NCBI RefSeq assembly: GCF_001517085.1 | Contig: NZ_LRAC01000168.1 | Span: 101,897-165,896, forward strand | Direction: 5' to 3' | DNA from: Paenibacillus sp. DMB5 | GTDB taxonomy: Bacteria; Bacillota; Bacilli; Paenibacillales; Paenibacillaceae | DNA length: 64,000 bases | Shown here: positions 19,073-28,534 of the stretch, one piece after another | How positions within the stretch are numbered: position 1 is the first letter of the stretch | Layout of the letters: each line of letters opens with the position of its first letter | The notes under the pieces: model-generated | The model's database searches: none | What the model was told of the DNA's origin: nothing | What the model saw: the letters and a program-made list of their open reading frames with translations, nothing else | Translations under genes and position numbers: made by a program

Positions 19073-20620
19073 TTATTTCAAATATTTTAGCGGATTGACG
19101 GCTGTGCCGTTCTTGCGGATTTCAAAATGCAGGTGGGTTCCCGTCGAGCGGCCCGTGTTACCCATAATCCCTATCTTTCCTCCCTGCTCAAGCCGTTGTC
19201 CGACTGAGACGGAAATACTGCGCAAGTGACCGTAATAGGTCACGTAACCGTTCCTGTGATCGACAATAACTACATTGCCGTATCCGCTCTGTACGCCGGC
19301 AAAGGTAACGGTTCCTGCATCGGCTGCCTTAATCGTACGGTTGCCCGACACGAGGTCTATACCCTTATGGGCGCGTCCCCAGCGTTCGCCGAAGCTGCTG
19401 GATAAGGTTGCACCGCTGACCGGCCAGGCGAACATGCCAGTTCCTTCACCGACAACCTTTGTCCCCCGGTAGACGACTTCGGGCAGCGACTCCTTGAGCA
19501 CCGTCTGTCCCAGCCACTCCTCCTTGACGACCAGGCCGTTCTCCTTCGTTAACCGGTACTGCATTTCCTTCAGCCCGGTCTGGCCGGGACGAACAACCTT
19601 GCTCTTGCCGGCAGCCAGCTGATCGCTTGTACGGACAATGACCTCAGGCTCTGTAACCACCTGCTCTGTTACCTGCTCAACCGTTGTAACGGTAAGCTCA
19701 GGCTGCGGAACAGTCAGCTGCAGCTCATCGCCGATCTGCAGGGTCAGCTCCTTGACCGCCGGATTGTTGCGGAAGATATCAGCCTGGGTGATGCTGAACC
19801 GCTTCGCAATTCCGGAAACTGTATCACCTTCCTGTACGGTATAGACCAGCGGCTCTTCCTTGCCTTCCGTCAGTGCCTTGACCGCTTCCTCCAGCGTTAA
19901 CACCTTGTTAGGGTCAGCCTTGACCGGAACAATGGTCACTTCTTCCTCGATGGAAGCCGAATCCACCTTCCCCGTGTTTGCGGAAACCGCCGCCTTGCTG
20001 GTGGCCGCCATCTTCTTCAGCTGTACACCTGCTGTCTCCGCTGCAGCTGGCAGGTAATGCTCCTTCACGCCCTGCAGTACAGCATTTGCTGTTTCCTGGT
20101 CCTTAACAATACCGATGGATTTGCCGTCTACAGTCAGCTGAACACCGACTGCATATGCCTTGAGCATGCCATCCAGCTTGTCCAGCGTAGCTGCAGTGTC
20201 AACCACCGGCTTATACGCCGCTTCTTCCTCGGTAGTAATCCCGGTTGTCTGCAAAACCATAACGGAGTCGGGATACTTGGTCTGGTATTCCTCGCGTTTC
20301 TGTTCAAACAGCTGGTCCAGCTCAGACTGCTGGCTGATCTTGCCGATTTCTTCGCCCTTCACCAGCACCGTGTAATAGGTGACTGTATTGGCAGCCACAT
20401 ACCTCTTCTCTGCCCCGACCAGGAATGCAGACAAAAGCACCAGCCCGGCTGATGCTGCAATCCAGGAACGCCGCAGTCTGCGCGGTTTGGGTTCCTGATG
20501 AAAGACAATAGCGTCTCCGGAGGCACGTGTGCCCTGTTGACTCTCTGCACCGGATCCTGCGGATGTTCCTTCGCTGCCCCGCAGCTTCCCCATCCGGCGC
20601 ATGAACTTAAATCCCTTCAT
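19073..20620 (-). CDS. M23 peptidoglycan endopeptidase with LysM and G5 domains
   Basis: A 515-residue surface protein. A membrane helix at about 52-67 acts as anchor or signal. A LysM domain (about 254-300, VQEGDTVSGIAKRFSI) should bind wall glycan. A G5 domain follows (about 303-380). The C-terminal M23 domain carries zinc ligands in HKGID and HLHFE plus GYVTYYGH. It should cut peptide cross-links. GGGAGAG precedes the ATG. Its place immediately upstream of walRK, with its own terminator, suggests it could belong to the WalR regulon; I found only a half-match to the WalR box upstream. Confidence 0.9.
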   Translation of the reverse strand: MKGFKFMRRMGKLRGSEGTSAGSGAESQQGTRASGDAIVFHQEPKPRRLRRSWIAASAGLVLLSAFLVGAEKRYVAANTVTYYTVLVKGEEIGKISQQSELDQLFEQKREEYQTKYPDSVMVLQTTGITTEEEAAYKPVVDTAATLDKLDGMLKAYAVGVQLTVDGKSIGIVKDQETANAVLQGVKEHYLPAAAETAGVQLKKMAATSKAAVSANTGKVDSASIEEEVTIVPVKADPNKVLTLEEAVKALTEGKEEPLVYTVQEGDTVSGIAKRFSITQADIFRNNPAVKELTLQIGDELQLTVPQPELTVTTVEQVTEQVVTEPEVIVRTSDQLAAGKSKVVRPGQTGLKEMQYRLTKENGLVVKEEWLGQTVLKESLPEVVYRGTKVVGEGTGMFAWPVSGATLSSSFGERWGRAHKGIDLVSGNRTIKAADAGTVTFAGVQSGYGNVVIVDHRNGYVTYYGHLRSISVSVGQRLEQGGKIGIMGNTGRSTGTHLHFEIRKNGTAVNPLKYLK

Positions 20621-20878
20621 GAAACTCTCCCTTTCAATCTGCCCGTTCAGCCCGCTCCTGAAGAGCGGCCAAGCTTGTTTTGCGACCCCTTTTATATATT
20701 CTGCTGTGTCTTATTTTTATTTTTACATTAGTGTGAATGGTTCGTGTTGTATGTTATAAATTTTCACGGTATGACCAGTGTCTTTCAGCACTTAAAAGGT
20801 TACAAAAAATTAACCCCTTCTAGTCCTTTTTTACTGTACCATAGCCCGAAGAATAATTTCAACTTTCTAAACATGGCA

Positions 20879-20903
20879 AAACCCGCGTTTATCGCGGGTT
20901 TTT
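20879..20903 (-). terminator. Terminator after the acidic membrane protein gene
   Basis: The perfect stem AACCCGCG/CGCGGGTT has a 5-base loop; T follows on either strand. Confidence 0.75.
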
Positions 20904-20961
20904 ATCAAGAATTTGCAGTTTAAACACCATTCCTGTGTCTAAAAATTGACTCTTTTGTAAT

Positions 20962-21594
20962 TTATGGATTTACGGAAGAATCCGGTGTAAGCATTTTCAT
21001 TAGCAGCTCATATTCATCCTGATTTACGTATCTGGCAATAACCTCCTGTATTTCCTTAACTTCAGCTTCTGTTAGCCCATCCTCCATTGCTGTAGAGATC
21101 GCCTGCATCTCCTCCTGCGGAAGCTTTGTCATCAGAATATTGAAGATACCTACCTTATCCTCTTCCGGTATATTATCCTTCATCTCACTCATCGCGTCAG
21201 GAGTCATAACCAGCTGTTGATCCTTGCTCTCCGCATCCGGGGCATCCGAGCCATTCGCGGTATCCTCATCGGCCGGCTGGCCCATAACGGCCACAGCATC
21301 CTCAGGTACCTTCTCCTCTACCGCCTTATCGCCGGTGTCCTTGGCCGGATTCTCCCCGGTATTCTCTTTCTCCTTCTGGCCGGTGACCTCGTCTGATTCA
21401 GTCTTACTGCCCATTCCCGTCAGACTCTTCACAAAGCCGCCGATTCCCGGCGCCGGGCTGTCCAGCTTAATATCAAAGCTTGCCAGCACCGACTGAATGT
21501 AGGTATTAACCACATAGGCCGTTGTCAGCACTGACAGCGCACTGGCCAGTACAACAATCAGGCATATGCCAACTGCATTTTTTACAATCTTCAT
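20962..21594 (-). CDS. Membrane-anchored acidic protein of unknown function
   Basis: A 210-residue protein from the ATG at 21594 (MKIVKNAVGICLIVVLAS), preceded by GGGAGAAG. One N-terminal helix (about 7-29) is followed by a long low-complexity acidic linker rich in Glu, Asp, Lys and Pro (about 55-135) and a helical C-terminal domain (about 136-210; EEMQAISTAMEDGLTEAEV). The layout suggests an anchor-spacer-effector protein outside the membrane. I do not recognise a family. It is transcribed with the neighbours but has terminators on both sides. Confidence 0.7.
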   Translation of the reverse strand: MKIVKNAVGICLIVVLASALSVLTTAYVVNTYIQSVLASFDIKLDSPAPGIGGFVKSLTGMGSKTESDEVTGQKEKENTGENPAKDTGDKAVEEKVPEDAVAVMGQPADEDTANGSDAPDAESKDQQLVMTPDAMSEMKDNIPEEDKVGIFNILMTKLPQEEMQAISTAMEDGLTEAEVKEIQEVIARYVNQDEYELLMKMLTPDSSVNP

Positions 21595-21743
21595 TATGAT
21601 CACTTCTCCCTTGCTCTCTGTCATACTCCATCTTTCGGAAAACGAATCTTTTACCGCTCTTAAATTCCAGTATTGACCATATTACGCGGCGGGAAACGTA
21701 TATCCGGTGAACAGAGCCAGGTGCAAGTGAGAAACAGACATGC

Positions 21744-21769
21744 AAAAAGGACCCCTTTGCAGAGGTCCT
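21744..21769 (-). terminator. Terminator after purA
   Basis: An AGGACC/GGTCCT stem with additional inner pairs is followed by TTTTT on the minus strand, 19 bases after the purA stop. Confidence 0.8.
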
Positions 21770-21787
21770 CTCGTTATAAACCGTTTA

Positions 21788-23074
21788 TTATACGTAGATT
21801 GGCAGCACTTGATTAGTCTGCTCACGGTTACGTCCAACCGAGAAGATGGCGATTGGAATACCCGTCAGTTCAGATACACGCTCCACGTAGCGGCGGGTAT
21901 TGGCCGGCAGATCCTCCAGAGTCTTAGCAGCAGTGATATCCTCGCTCCAGCCTGGAAGCTCTTCATACACCGCTTCACATTCAGCCAGCATTTTGAGGCT
22001 GGCAGGATAATGGGTGATAATCTCTCCGCGGTATTTGTAGCCGGTGCAGATCTTAACGGTTTCCAGCCCGCTGAGCACGTCCAGCGAGTTAAGCGACAAG
22101 CCGGTAATTCCGCTTACGCGGCGGGCATGACGCACCACTACGCTGTCGAACCAGCCCACACGGCGCGGACGTCCGGTTACCGTACCGTACTCATGGCCAG
22201 TCTCACGGATGTAGTCACCGGTTGCATCACTGAGCTCTGTCGGGAACGGGCCGTCGCCAACACGTGTAGTGTAGGCTTTGGCAACACCGATAACCTGCTT
22301 GATCTTCGACGGGCCAACACCGGAGCCGATGCACACACCACCGGCGGACGGATTCGAGGAGGTTACGAACGGATACGTTCCCTGGTCGATATCCAGCATA
22401 ACGCCTTGGGCACCTTCGAACAGCACCTTGGAATCCGCATCAATGGCATCGTTCAGAATAACGGAGGTGTCCGTTACATAACCGCGGAGCACTTCTGCAT
22501 ATTCCAGGTATTTCGCCAGAATCTCTTCTACATCCAGCGGTTCAGCACCATAAACCTGTGTAATAACCTGGTTTTTCTCCGTTACAAGATGACGCAGTCT
22601 CAGCTCGAATTCCTCGGCGTCCATCAGATCGGCGATCCGGATGCCGTTACGGGCAGCTTTGTCCATATAAGCAGGGCCGATCCCTTTGCGGGTGGTTCCG
22701 ATCTTATTCGGGCCCTTGCGGTCTTCCTCCAGCGCATCCAGCAGCATATGGTACGGCATGATGACATGGGCACGGTCGCTGATGACCAGGTTCTTCGTAT
22801 CAAAGCCATTTTCATGAATATAATTAATTTCTTGGATCAGGGCTTCAGGATTGATGACCATTCCGTTACCGATTACACAAGTTTTCTCTTTATAAAATAC
22901 ACCAGATGGAATCAGGCTCAGCTTGAACTTCTTCCCGTCAATCAGAATCGTGTGACCGGCATTGTTGCCCCCCTGATACCGGGCGACCACATCTGCGCTC
23001 TCTGCCAGAAAGTCAGTGATCTTCCCTTTGCCTTCGTCTCCCCATTGTGTTCCCACGACGACTACCGTTGACAT
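21788..23074 (-). CDS. purA: Adenylosuccinate synthetase
   Basis: A 428-residue GTP-dependent enzyme making adenylosuccinate from IMP and aspartate, the first committed step to AMP. The start is the second ATG of ATG-AAT-ATG because GGAGG is 7-8 bases before it. The P-loop-like GTQWGDEGKGKITDFL, GGNNAGHT and the later TTRVGDGPFPTEL and GRPRRVGWFD segments identify the family; length is normal. It lies in the same order (dnaB-purA) as in Bacillus, monocistronic here. Confidence 0.97.
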   Translation of the reverse strand: MSTVVVVGTQWGDEGKGKITDFLAESADVVARYQGGNNAGHTILIDGKKFKLSLIPSGVFYKEKTCVIGNGMVINPEALIQEINYIHENGFDTKNLVISDRAHVIMPYHMLLDALEEDRKGPNKIGTTRKGIGPAYMDKAARNGIRIADLMDAEEFELRLRHLVTEKNQVITQVYGAEPLDVEEILAKYLEYAEVLRGYVTDTSVILNDAIDADSKVLFEGAQGVMLDIDQGTYPFVTSSNPSAGGVCIGSGVGPSKIKQVIGVAKAYTTRVGDGPFPTELSDATGDYIRETGHEYGTVTGRPRRVGWFDSVVVRHARRVSGITGLSLNSLDVLSGLETVKICTGYKYRGEIITHYPASLKMLAECEAVYEELPGWSEDITAAKTLEDLPANTRRYVERVSELTGIPIAIFSVGRNREQTNQVLPIYV

Positions 23075-23230
23075 ATTCATTCCTCCGTTGGCGCCAGCTT
23101 TAGCACCATTATTTATAATAATATGGGCCCTGTACAGCGTTCTTATGTACGCAGCCCTCCGGACGCTATGCGGGTTTAACCCGCTAAAGCACAATAACCA
23201 GTGTAACAGCGGTACTTTTTAAAGTCAAAT

Positions 23231-23269
23231 AAAAACGAACGATCACACAGGTAAATGTATGATCGTTCG
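23231..23269 (-). terminator. Terminator after dnaB
   Basis: The perfect 10-bp stem CGAACGATCA/TGATCGTTCG with a 14-base loop is followed by T5 on the minus strand. Confidence 0.9.
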
Positions 23270-23288
23270 GATATTGTGCATAAATCGC

Positions 23289-24650
23289 CTAACCTGCAAA
23301 CGGTTCGGAGTGTGCGCGCTCGTAGTTGACGAACTTGTTAAAGTTCTTCAGAAATACAAGCTCCACGGTGCCTACCGGACCGTTACGCTGCTTGGCAATA
23401 ATGATTTCGATAATATTCTTTTTCTCCGTATCCTGGTTATAGTAATCGTCACGGTACAGGAACGCTACGATATCGGCATCCTGCTCAATTGAACCGGATT
23501 CACGGAGGTCACTCATCATCGGTCGCTTATCCTGACGCTGCTCAACACCGCGGCTGAGCTGGGACAGGGCAATAACCGGAACGTCCAGCTCACGGGCAAT
23601 CTGCTTCAGCGTACGGGAAATCTCGGAGACCTCCTGCTGGCGGTTCTCGCCGGGCTTGCCGCGGCCCTGAATCAGCTGCAGGTAGTCGATGACGATCATG
23701 CCAAGGCCTTTTTCCTTCTTCAGCCTGCGGCATTTGGCGCGGATATCGGTAACCGTAATCCCGGGAGTATCATCAATGTAGATTTCTGACTCAGCCAAGG
23801 CTTGGATCCCCATGGTCAGCTTGGACCAGTCGTCATCATTTTTGAATTCGCCGGTACGCATGATATTGGCATCCAGATTAGCCTCGGCGCAAATCATACG
23901 CTGTACCAGCTGGGCCGCCGACATTTCCAGACTGAAGATCGCCACGGTCTCCTGGGCGCGGACCGCTACGTTCTGGGCTATATTCAGCGCGAACGCCGTC
24001 TTGCCGACAGAAGGACGGGCAGCAACAATGATCAGGTCATTGCGCTGAAAGCCGTTGGTCATATGATCAAGGTCGACGAATCCGGTCGGAATCCCCGAGG
24101 TATTGCCTTTATTCTGATGGAGCATTTCCACACGGTCGAACACCTCCATCACGACGTCACGGATGGCAATAAAGCCGCTGCCGCTGCGCCGGTTGGAGAT
24201 TTCCAGGATCCGCCGCTCGGCATCGCTCAGCATAATGCCTACATCTTCGCCGCCGGTGTAGCCTTCGCTGACAATCTGCGTAGCTGTGCGTATCAGCCGC
24301 CGCAGCATCGCCTTTTCTTCAATGATCTGGGCATAGTAGTCCACGTTGGCTGCGGTCGGCACTGCATGGGCCAGCTTAGCCAGATAGCTGACACCGCCGA
24401 TATCCTCAAGCTCTCCCTTATCCTGTAACCGGGAGGTCAGTGTAATCAGGTCAATCGGCTGGCTCTCTTCTCCGAGCTGCACCATCGCCTCAAAGATCAT
24501 CTGATGCGGTTTGTCGTAGAAGTCTTCGGTTTGCACCCGCTCCATCGCTGTAATCAGCGCCTCATCATGCAGCAGAACAGCACCTAGTACGGCCTGCTCC
24601 GCCTCCAGATTCTGCGGGGGAATCCGATCGAAAAAGAGATCTCCACCCAT
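23289..24650 (-). CDS. dnaB: Replicative DNA helicase DnaB (DnaC in Bacillus)
   Basis: A 453-residue hexameric helicase. N-terminal DnaB domain (PPQNLEAEQAVLG) and RecA-like ATPase with Walker A ARPSVGKTAFALN near 210, Walker B MIVIDYLQL and the DnaB4 motif LSQLSRGVE. It unwinds DNA ahead of the polymerase at the fork. GGAGGAG lies before the ATG, one base after the rplI stop, so it belongs to a gdpP-rplI-dnaB transcript. No intein. Confidence 0.97.
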   Translation of the reverse strand: MGGDLFFDRIPPQNLEAEQAVLGAVLLHDEALITAMERVQTEDFYDKPHQMIFEAMVQLGEESQPIDLITLTSRLQDKGELEDIGGVSYLAKLAHAVPTAANVDYYAQIIEEKAMLRRLIRTATQIVSEGYTGGEDVGIMLSDAERRILEISNRRSGSGFIAIRDVVMEVFDRVEMLHQNKGNTSGIPTGFVDLDHMTNGFQRNDLIIVAARPSVGKTAFALNIAQNVAVRAQETVAIFSLEMSAAQLVQRMICAEANLDANIMRTGEFKNDDDWSKLTMGIQALAESEIYIDDTPGITVTDIRAKCRRLKKEKGLGMIVIDYLQLIQGRGKPGENRQQEVSEISRTLKQIARELDVPVIALSQLSRGVEQRQDKRPMMSDLRESGSIEQDADIVAFLYRDDYYNQDTEKKNIIEIIIAKQRNGPVGTVELVFLKNFNKFVNYERAHSEPFAG

Positions 24651-24651
24651 T

Positions 24652-25098
24652 TTACTCCTCCGTTACCTGAACCGTGAGGTTAGCCTTTACTTCAGTATGC
24701 AGCTTCACATGAATCTGGAATGTGCCGATATGACGGATAGGATCATTCATCTCAATCTTGCGTTTGTCGATCACGATCCCCTGTGTCGCTGCAAGCGTCT
24801 CGGCAATCTGCTTGCTGGTGATTGCCCCGAACAGCCGGCCGCCTTCACCTGATTTTGCTTTCATTGTCAGGGTAAGCTCGTCCAGCTTCTTGCCAAGCTG
24901 TACTGCCTCCTCTTTCTCCTGTTCCTTCTTGCGTTGTTCGGCAGCAGCCTGGTTCTCCAGTGTCTTGACGTTGCCGTCAGTAGCCGGACGTACGAGTCCG
25001 CGCGGCAGCAGGAAGTTCGTTGCGTAGCCTTCCGATACCTCTTTAACCTGTCCTTTTTTACCTTGTCCCTTAACATCTTTTATAAAAATGACCTTCAT
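24652..25098 (-). CDS. rplI: 50S ribosomal protein L9
   Basis: A 148-residue ribosomal protein: N-terminal rRNA-binding domain (MKVIFIKDVKGQGKKGQ with the conserved YATNFLLPRGL), a long charged connecting helix and a C-terminal domain. Its ATG overlaps the gdpP stop by 4 bases, and dnaB starts one base after its stop. Confidence 0.97.
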   Translation of the reverse strand: MKVIFIKDVKGQGKKGQVKEVSEGYATNFLLPRGLVRPATDGNVKTLENQAAAEQRKKEQEKEEAVQLGKKLDELTLTMKAKSGEGGRLFGAITSKQIAETLAATQGIVIDKRKIEMNDPIRHIGTFQIHVKLHTEVKANLTVQVTEE

Positions 25099-27104
25099 TC
25101 GAACAGCCCCTCTTTCGCTTCAATTTCCGCCAGCACTTCAAGCAGTCTGGCCTCTGCTTCCTTACAGGTTCCTTCAAGCTGCACCGCCGCGTTGGACAGG
25201 TGTCCGCCGCCGCCCAGCTTCTCCATCACGACCTGCACGTTCATCCGTCCCAATGAACGCGCGCTGATGCCGATCAGGCCGTCAGGCCGCTCACTGATGA
25301 CAAAGGATGCCACCACATTCGTCATGCCCAGAAGAGTATCTGCTGTCTGGGCAATAAGCAGCTGCGGGATTTTCATGCCCGGTGACGTTACAACCAGTGC
25401 AATATGATCATACACCATCCGCGCATGTTTGATAATTTCGGCTTTGGAGATATACTCCTGCAGATCCTCCTTCAGCATACGCTGGATCAGGATCGTATCC
25501 GCCCCGATCCGCCGCAGGAAGCCTGCCGCCTCAAATGTACGGGAGCCGGTATGAAGGGCAAAATGCTTCGTATCCACCGTAATACCGGCTAGCAGCATGG
25601 TCGCCTCCAGCGGGCTTAGCTTGATCTTGTCGTGAATATACTGCAGCAGCTCCGTTACCAGCTCACAGGTTGAGGAGGCATACGGCTCCAGATATACCAG
25701 CACGGCATCATTAATGAACTCTTCACCCCGCCGGTGATGGTCAACGACAACGACCCGGCTGGCATACTGCACCAGCCGCGGCTCCATAGTCATTGAGGCT
25801 TTATGGGTATCTACAACGATGAGCAGCGTATGCTCGGTCATCATCTGCAGTGCCTGCTCGGTGGTGATAAAATTGCTGTACAGGTCCTCATCCCGCTTGA
25901 TCTGTTCCAGCATCCGGGTTATGGAGGGGTTCGGCCCCTCCATAACAATGCTGGCTTCCACATTGTACATCTGTGCAGCCTTAAGCAGGCCGATTGAAGC
26001 ACCGATCGCGTCAATGTCAGGCGTGCGGTGGCCCATAATCAGCACCTTGTCACTCTCCTGCATAAGGTCGCGCAGCGCATGGGCAATGACCCTGGCCCGT
26101 ACCCGGGTCCGCTTCTCTGCAGCATTGCTCTTGCCGCCGTAGAAGGACAGGCGCTGGCCTGCCTTCACCGCAGCCTGGTCGCCGCCGCGCCCGAGCGCCA
26201 TATCCAGGCTGGACTGCGCCAGTGCCCCAAGCTCGCTTGCAGACTCCGTCCCATAAGCAAGACCGATGCTCAGGGTCATCGGCACTTTAAGATCAGCTGT
26301 CATCTCGCGCACTTCATCGAGAATGACGAACCGGCTCTCCTCCAGCGCCTGCAGGCTGCGGTGATTAAGCAGCATCAGATACCGCTCTGAAGACAGCCGC
26401 CGCAGATAGACCTCGAACTGCTTGCTCCATTCCGTAATTTCACTGGCTACCTTGGCAATCAGCGAAGTCCGCTGCTGGTCGTCCATGCCCTGGGCGGCCT
26501 CATCCAGATTGTCCATCATGACAATACCGATGGCCAGCTTTTCTTCCTCATAGCGTTCACGAAGCACCACAAGCTCCGTAATATCGTATAAGTACAGCAT
26601 GCGTTCACTGGGAATGATCACCGCCTGGTAATACCGGTCGTCCACGGTGATTTCCTGTCTGACATCCTTCAGTATGCCGGTATCCCTGGCCGCTTCCCGC
26701 TTCACCGGCCCGCCTGCGGCCAGTGCAGGCACTACATCAGGCAGCAGCTCCTGCAGTTCTTCACCTACAAGTGTCTTGCGGCTGAAGATATCACTGGCGT
26801 TGCGGTTATGCCACTCCACAGTTCGGTCCTCACTGTACAGGATGATGCCAAGGGGAAGCATGCTGACCGCCTCGCCTTCCACCCTTTTGATCCGGAAGGA
26901 CAGACCGTTGATATACTCCACCAGATTGCGCCGGAACGAGAGCTCCGCCTGCAGCATTGAGAAGCACAGCGTGCCTGCCAGAAACAGGCTGGCCACACCG
27001 AGAACCCAGTTATAGCTGCTGACAATGATAATAAGGACCAGCATCAGCAGGAACGCCCATACGGTATGATAGCCGTGCCAGCGTCTTTGCAGAAATTTAG
27101 GCAT
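25095..27104 (-). CDS. gdpP: GdpP, cyclic-di-AMP phosphodiesterase
   Basis: A 669-residue membrane enzyme that hydrolyses c-di-AMP. Two N-terminal helices (about 13-52), a degenerate heme-binding PAS domain (about 85-150), a degenerate GGDEF domain (about 175-305), then DHH/DHHA1. Catalytic motifs are visible: GHRTPDIDAIG, VVDTHK, VVVDHHRRG and the late GGGGH. It overlaps rplI by 4 bases and follows yybS by 11 bases, forming the yybS-gdpP-rplI-dnaB cluster known from Bacillus. c-di-AMP controls potassium and osmolyte uptake and wall integrity. Confidence 0.96.
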   Translation of the reverse strand: MPKFLQRRWHGYHTVWAFLLMLVLIIIVSSYNWVLGVASLFLAGTLCFSMLQAELSFRRNLVEYINGLSFRIKRVEGEAVSMLPLGIILYSEDRTVEWHNRNASDIFSRKTLVGEELQELLPDVVPALAAGGPVKREAARDTGILKDVRQEITVDDRYYQAVIIPSERMLYLYDITELVVLRERYEEEKLAIGIVMMDNLDEAAQGMDDQQRTSLIAKVASEITEWSKQFEVYLRRLSSERYLMLLNHRSLQALEESRFVILDEVREMTADLKVPMTLSIGLAYGTESASELGALAQSSLDMALGRGGDQAAVKAGQRLSFYGGKSNAAEKRTRVRARVIAHALRDLMQESDKVLIMGHRTPDIDAIGASIGLLKAAQMYNVEASIVMEGPNPSITRMLEQIKRDEDLYSNFITTEQALQMMTEHTLLIVVDTHKASMTMEPRLVQYASRVVVVDHHRRGEEFINDAVLVYLEPYASSTCELVTELLQYIHDKIKLSPLEATMLLAGITVDTKHFALHTGSRTFEAAGFLRRIGADTILIQRMLKEDLQEYISKAEIIKHARMVYDHIALVVTSPGMKIPQLLIAQTADTLLGMTNVVASFVISERPDGLIGISARSLGRMNVQVVMEKLGGGGHLSNAAVQLEGTCKEAEARLLEVLAEIEAKEGLFE

Positions 27105-27115
27105 GACCTCTCACC

Positions 27116-28033
27116 CTATCGTTTCGATTTCTTCACAAACTCCCGCAGCGGGAAGGCAATGTCAATAACACCGATAATCCAAAGTCCCGGTATCCACAGA
27201 ACCAGCAGTGACAGCACGACCGCTATAACCTTGCTCCACTTGAGCTCATGGACAATAAAGAACATGAAGCCGATGGTCTGGATGATAAAGACAGCCTGGA
27301 GCAGCGGCAGCAGGTTGGCACTGATCATCGGCATAAAGCCGCTGTCCGAATTGCCGAAGATGAAGCTGATGATGACGCCAATCAGGTAGTACCAGATAAA
27401 CGATCTCGAGAGTCTCCATTCACGTGCAGGCTTCAGTTTCGGAACCGCATATTCCATACTGTTAAGAATAGGGCGGACAATGGAATGGGTAATTACAGCC
27501 ATTATGAAGGAGCTCATGATCAGCGTGATTGGAATCACCTGTATGGTCATAAAGCTGATATCACTTACATCCTTGGAGGTGAGAACAAATTCACTGGCCA
27601 GCGGGTTGCCTGTGCCGAGTTCAGCTAGTATGTCCGCAACCATCTGCACCGTATCTGTTACATAAGTGGTTAGGCTAAAATCAAACAACGCGGTACCCAC
27701 GACAAGAAGCAGCAGAAACTGTCCAAGAATCGTAACGGTTCCGGCCAGAATGGTGGACAATGCCGAGGCGCGCTTCCTGTACCATCTTCCCATTACGAGC
27801 GCAGGAATCAGGAAATAGAGCGCTAACAGCACATAGACAGGTGTAATCAGGCCTACGATCAGCAGGACAGGCAATAGATGAAGAATAAACTGTTTCGTGT
27901 TCAGGGTAGTGAACAGCACTACAGCCGGAATGATCAGAAATAGTGTAGTAATAATGAGCAGCGGGGTGGATAGGGATAACAGCAGCAGTAAGTATGCGAT
28001 GCTCCATGCCACAGATGTCCAGCGGAATTTCAA
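27116..28033 (-). CDS. YybS-like DUF2232 membrane protein
   Basis: A 305-residue protein of about eight membrane helices, almost wholly hydrophobic, directly upstream of gdpP as yybS is in Bacillus. DUF2232 proteins resemble the membrane parts of ECF-type transporters, but no substrate is known. The conserved company with gdpP suggests a role in osmotic or envelope homeostasis (inference). Confidence 0.82.
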   Translation of the reverse strand: MKFRWTSVAWSIAYLLLLLSLSTPLLIITTLFLIIPAVVLFTTLNTKQFILHLLPVLLIVGLITPVYVLLALYFLIPALVMGRWYRKRASALSTILAGTVTILGQFLLLLVVGTALFDFSLTTYVTDTVQMVADILAELGTGNPLASEFVLTSKDVSDISFMTIQVIPITLIMSSFIMAVITHSIVRPILNSMEYAVPKLKPAREWRLSRSFIWYYLIGVIISFIFGNSDSGFMPMISANLLPLLQAVFIIQTIGFMFFIVHELKWSKVIAVVLSLLVLWIPGLWIIGVIDIAFPLREFVKKSKR

Positions 28034-28039
28034 CAGTTT

Positions 28040-28351
28040 TCACCTCTTACGCATATGTTCTTCTAGTGCAGATATATCATTGTACCATTCTTCAAGCTGA
28101 TGCCCTTCCTGCCTATGCTTCCTTAGCTTCTCCAGCAGCAGGTCATCAAGCTCCCGGTAAGGGAGTCCAAGCCGGCGTCCCAGGATATAAGAGCTCATAA
28201 TCAGGCTGGCCAGACTGTCGCCGACACGGGCGGTACTGCCTTCCCAAAGCGCCTTAAACAGCCTTGAGACTTGGTCGATCACTTCGGTCTTTAACCACTC
28301 AATTACTTTGGCGCGTTTGGCTACATCCAGATCCTTCGGCACATTCGGCAC
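28040..28351 (-). CDS. MazG-like protein
   Basis: A 103-residue helical protein starting with GTG at 28351, with GGAGG 9 bases before it. The sequence (KVIEWLKTEVIDQVSRLFKA then a YNDI segment) resembles the short MazG-like family of Bacillales. True MazG proteins hydrolyse NTPs with an ExxE12-28ExxD site; that site is not obvious here, so activity is uncertain. It ends 6 bases before yybS. Confidence 0.7.
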   Translation of the reverse strand: MPNVPKDLDVAKRAKVIEWLKTEVIDQVSRLFKALWEGSTARVGDSLASLIMSSYILGRRLGLPYRELDDLLLEKLRKHRQEGHQLEEWYNDISALEEHMRKR

Positions 28352-28534
28352 GTCTCTCTACCTCCGGCAAAAGCATTATTCTCCATTATAGCATAAATAT
28401 TTCCCGGTCACACGGAACCCCCAGCCCCCGAAAGGCCTTGACTAAAGGGCCCTTCAAAAAAGGCCCGCATTCCGTTATATGCCGGAAATACAGGCCTTAT
28501 CAGTGTTCCATCTGCTTCTGCAATCAGTTAATCA

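Noticed and set aside
20780..20830. A WalR box upstream of the M23 peptidase gene
   Set aside because: Only one TGTAAC hexamer fits; the second repeat at the required spacing is absent.
21740..23071. A 443-codon open frame on the plus strand
   Set aside because: It lies wholly antisense to purA, has no ribosome-binding site, and its protein resembles nothing; a codon-bias shadow.
28395..28410. A half-match to the Noc-binding site (ATTTCCCGG)
   Set aside because: Only half the palindrome is present.
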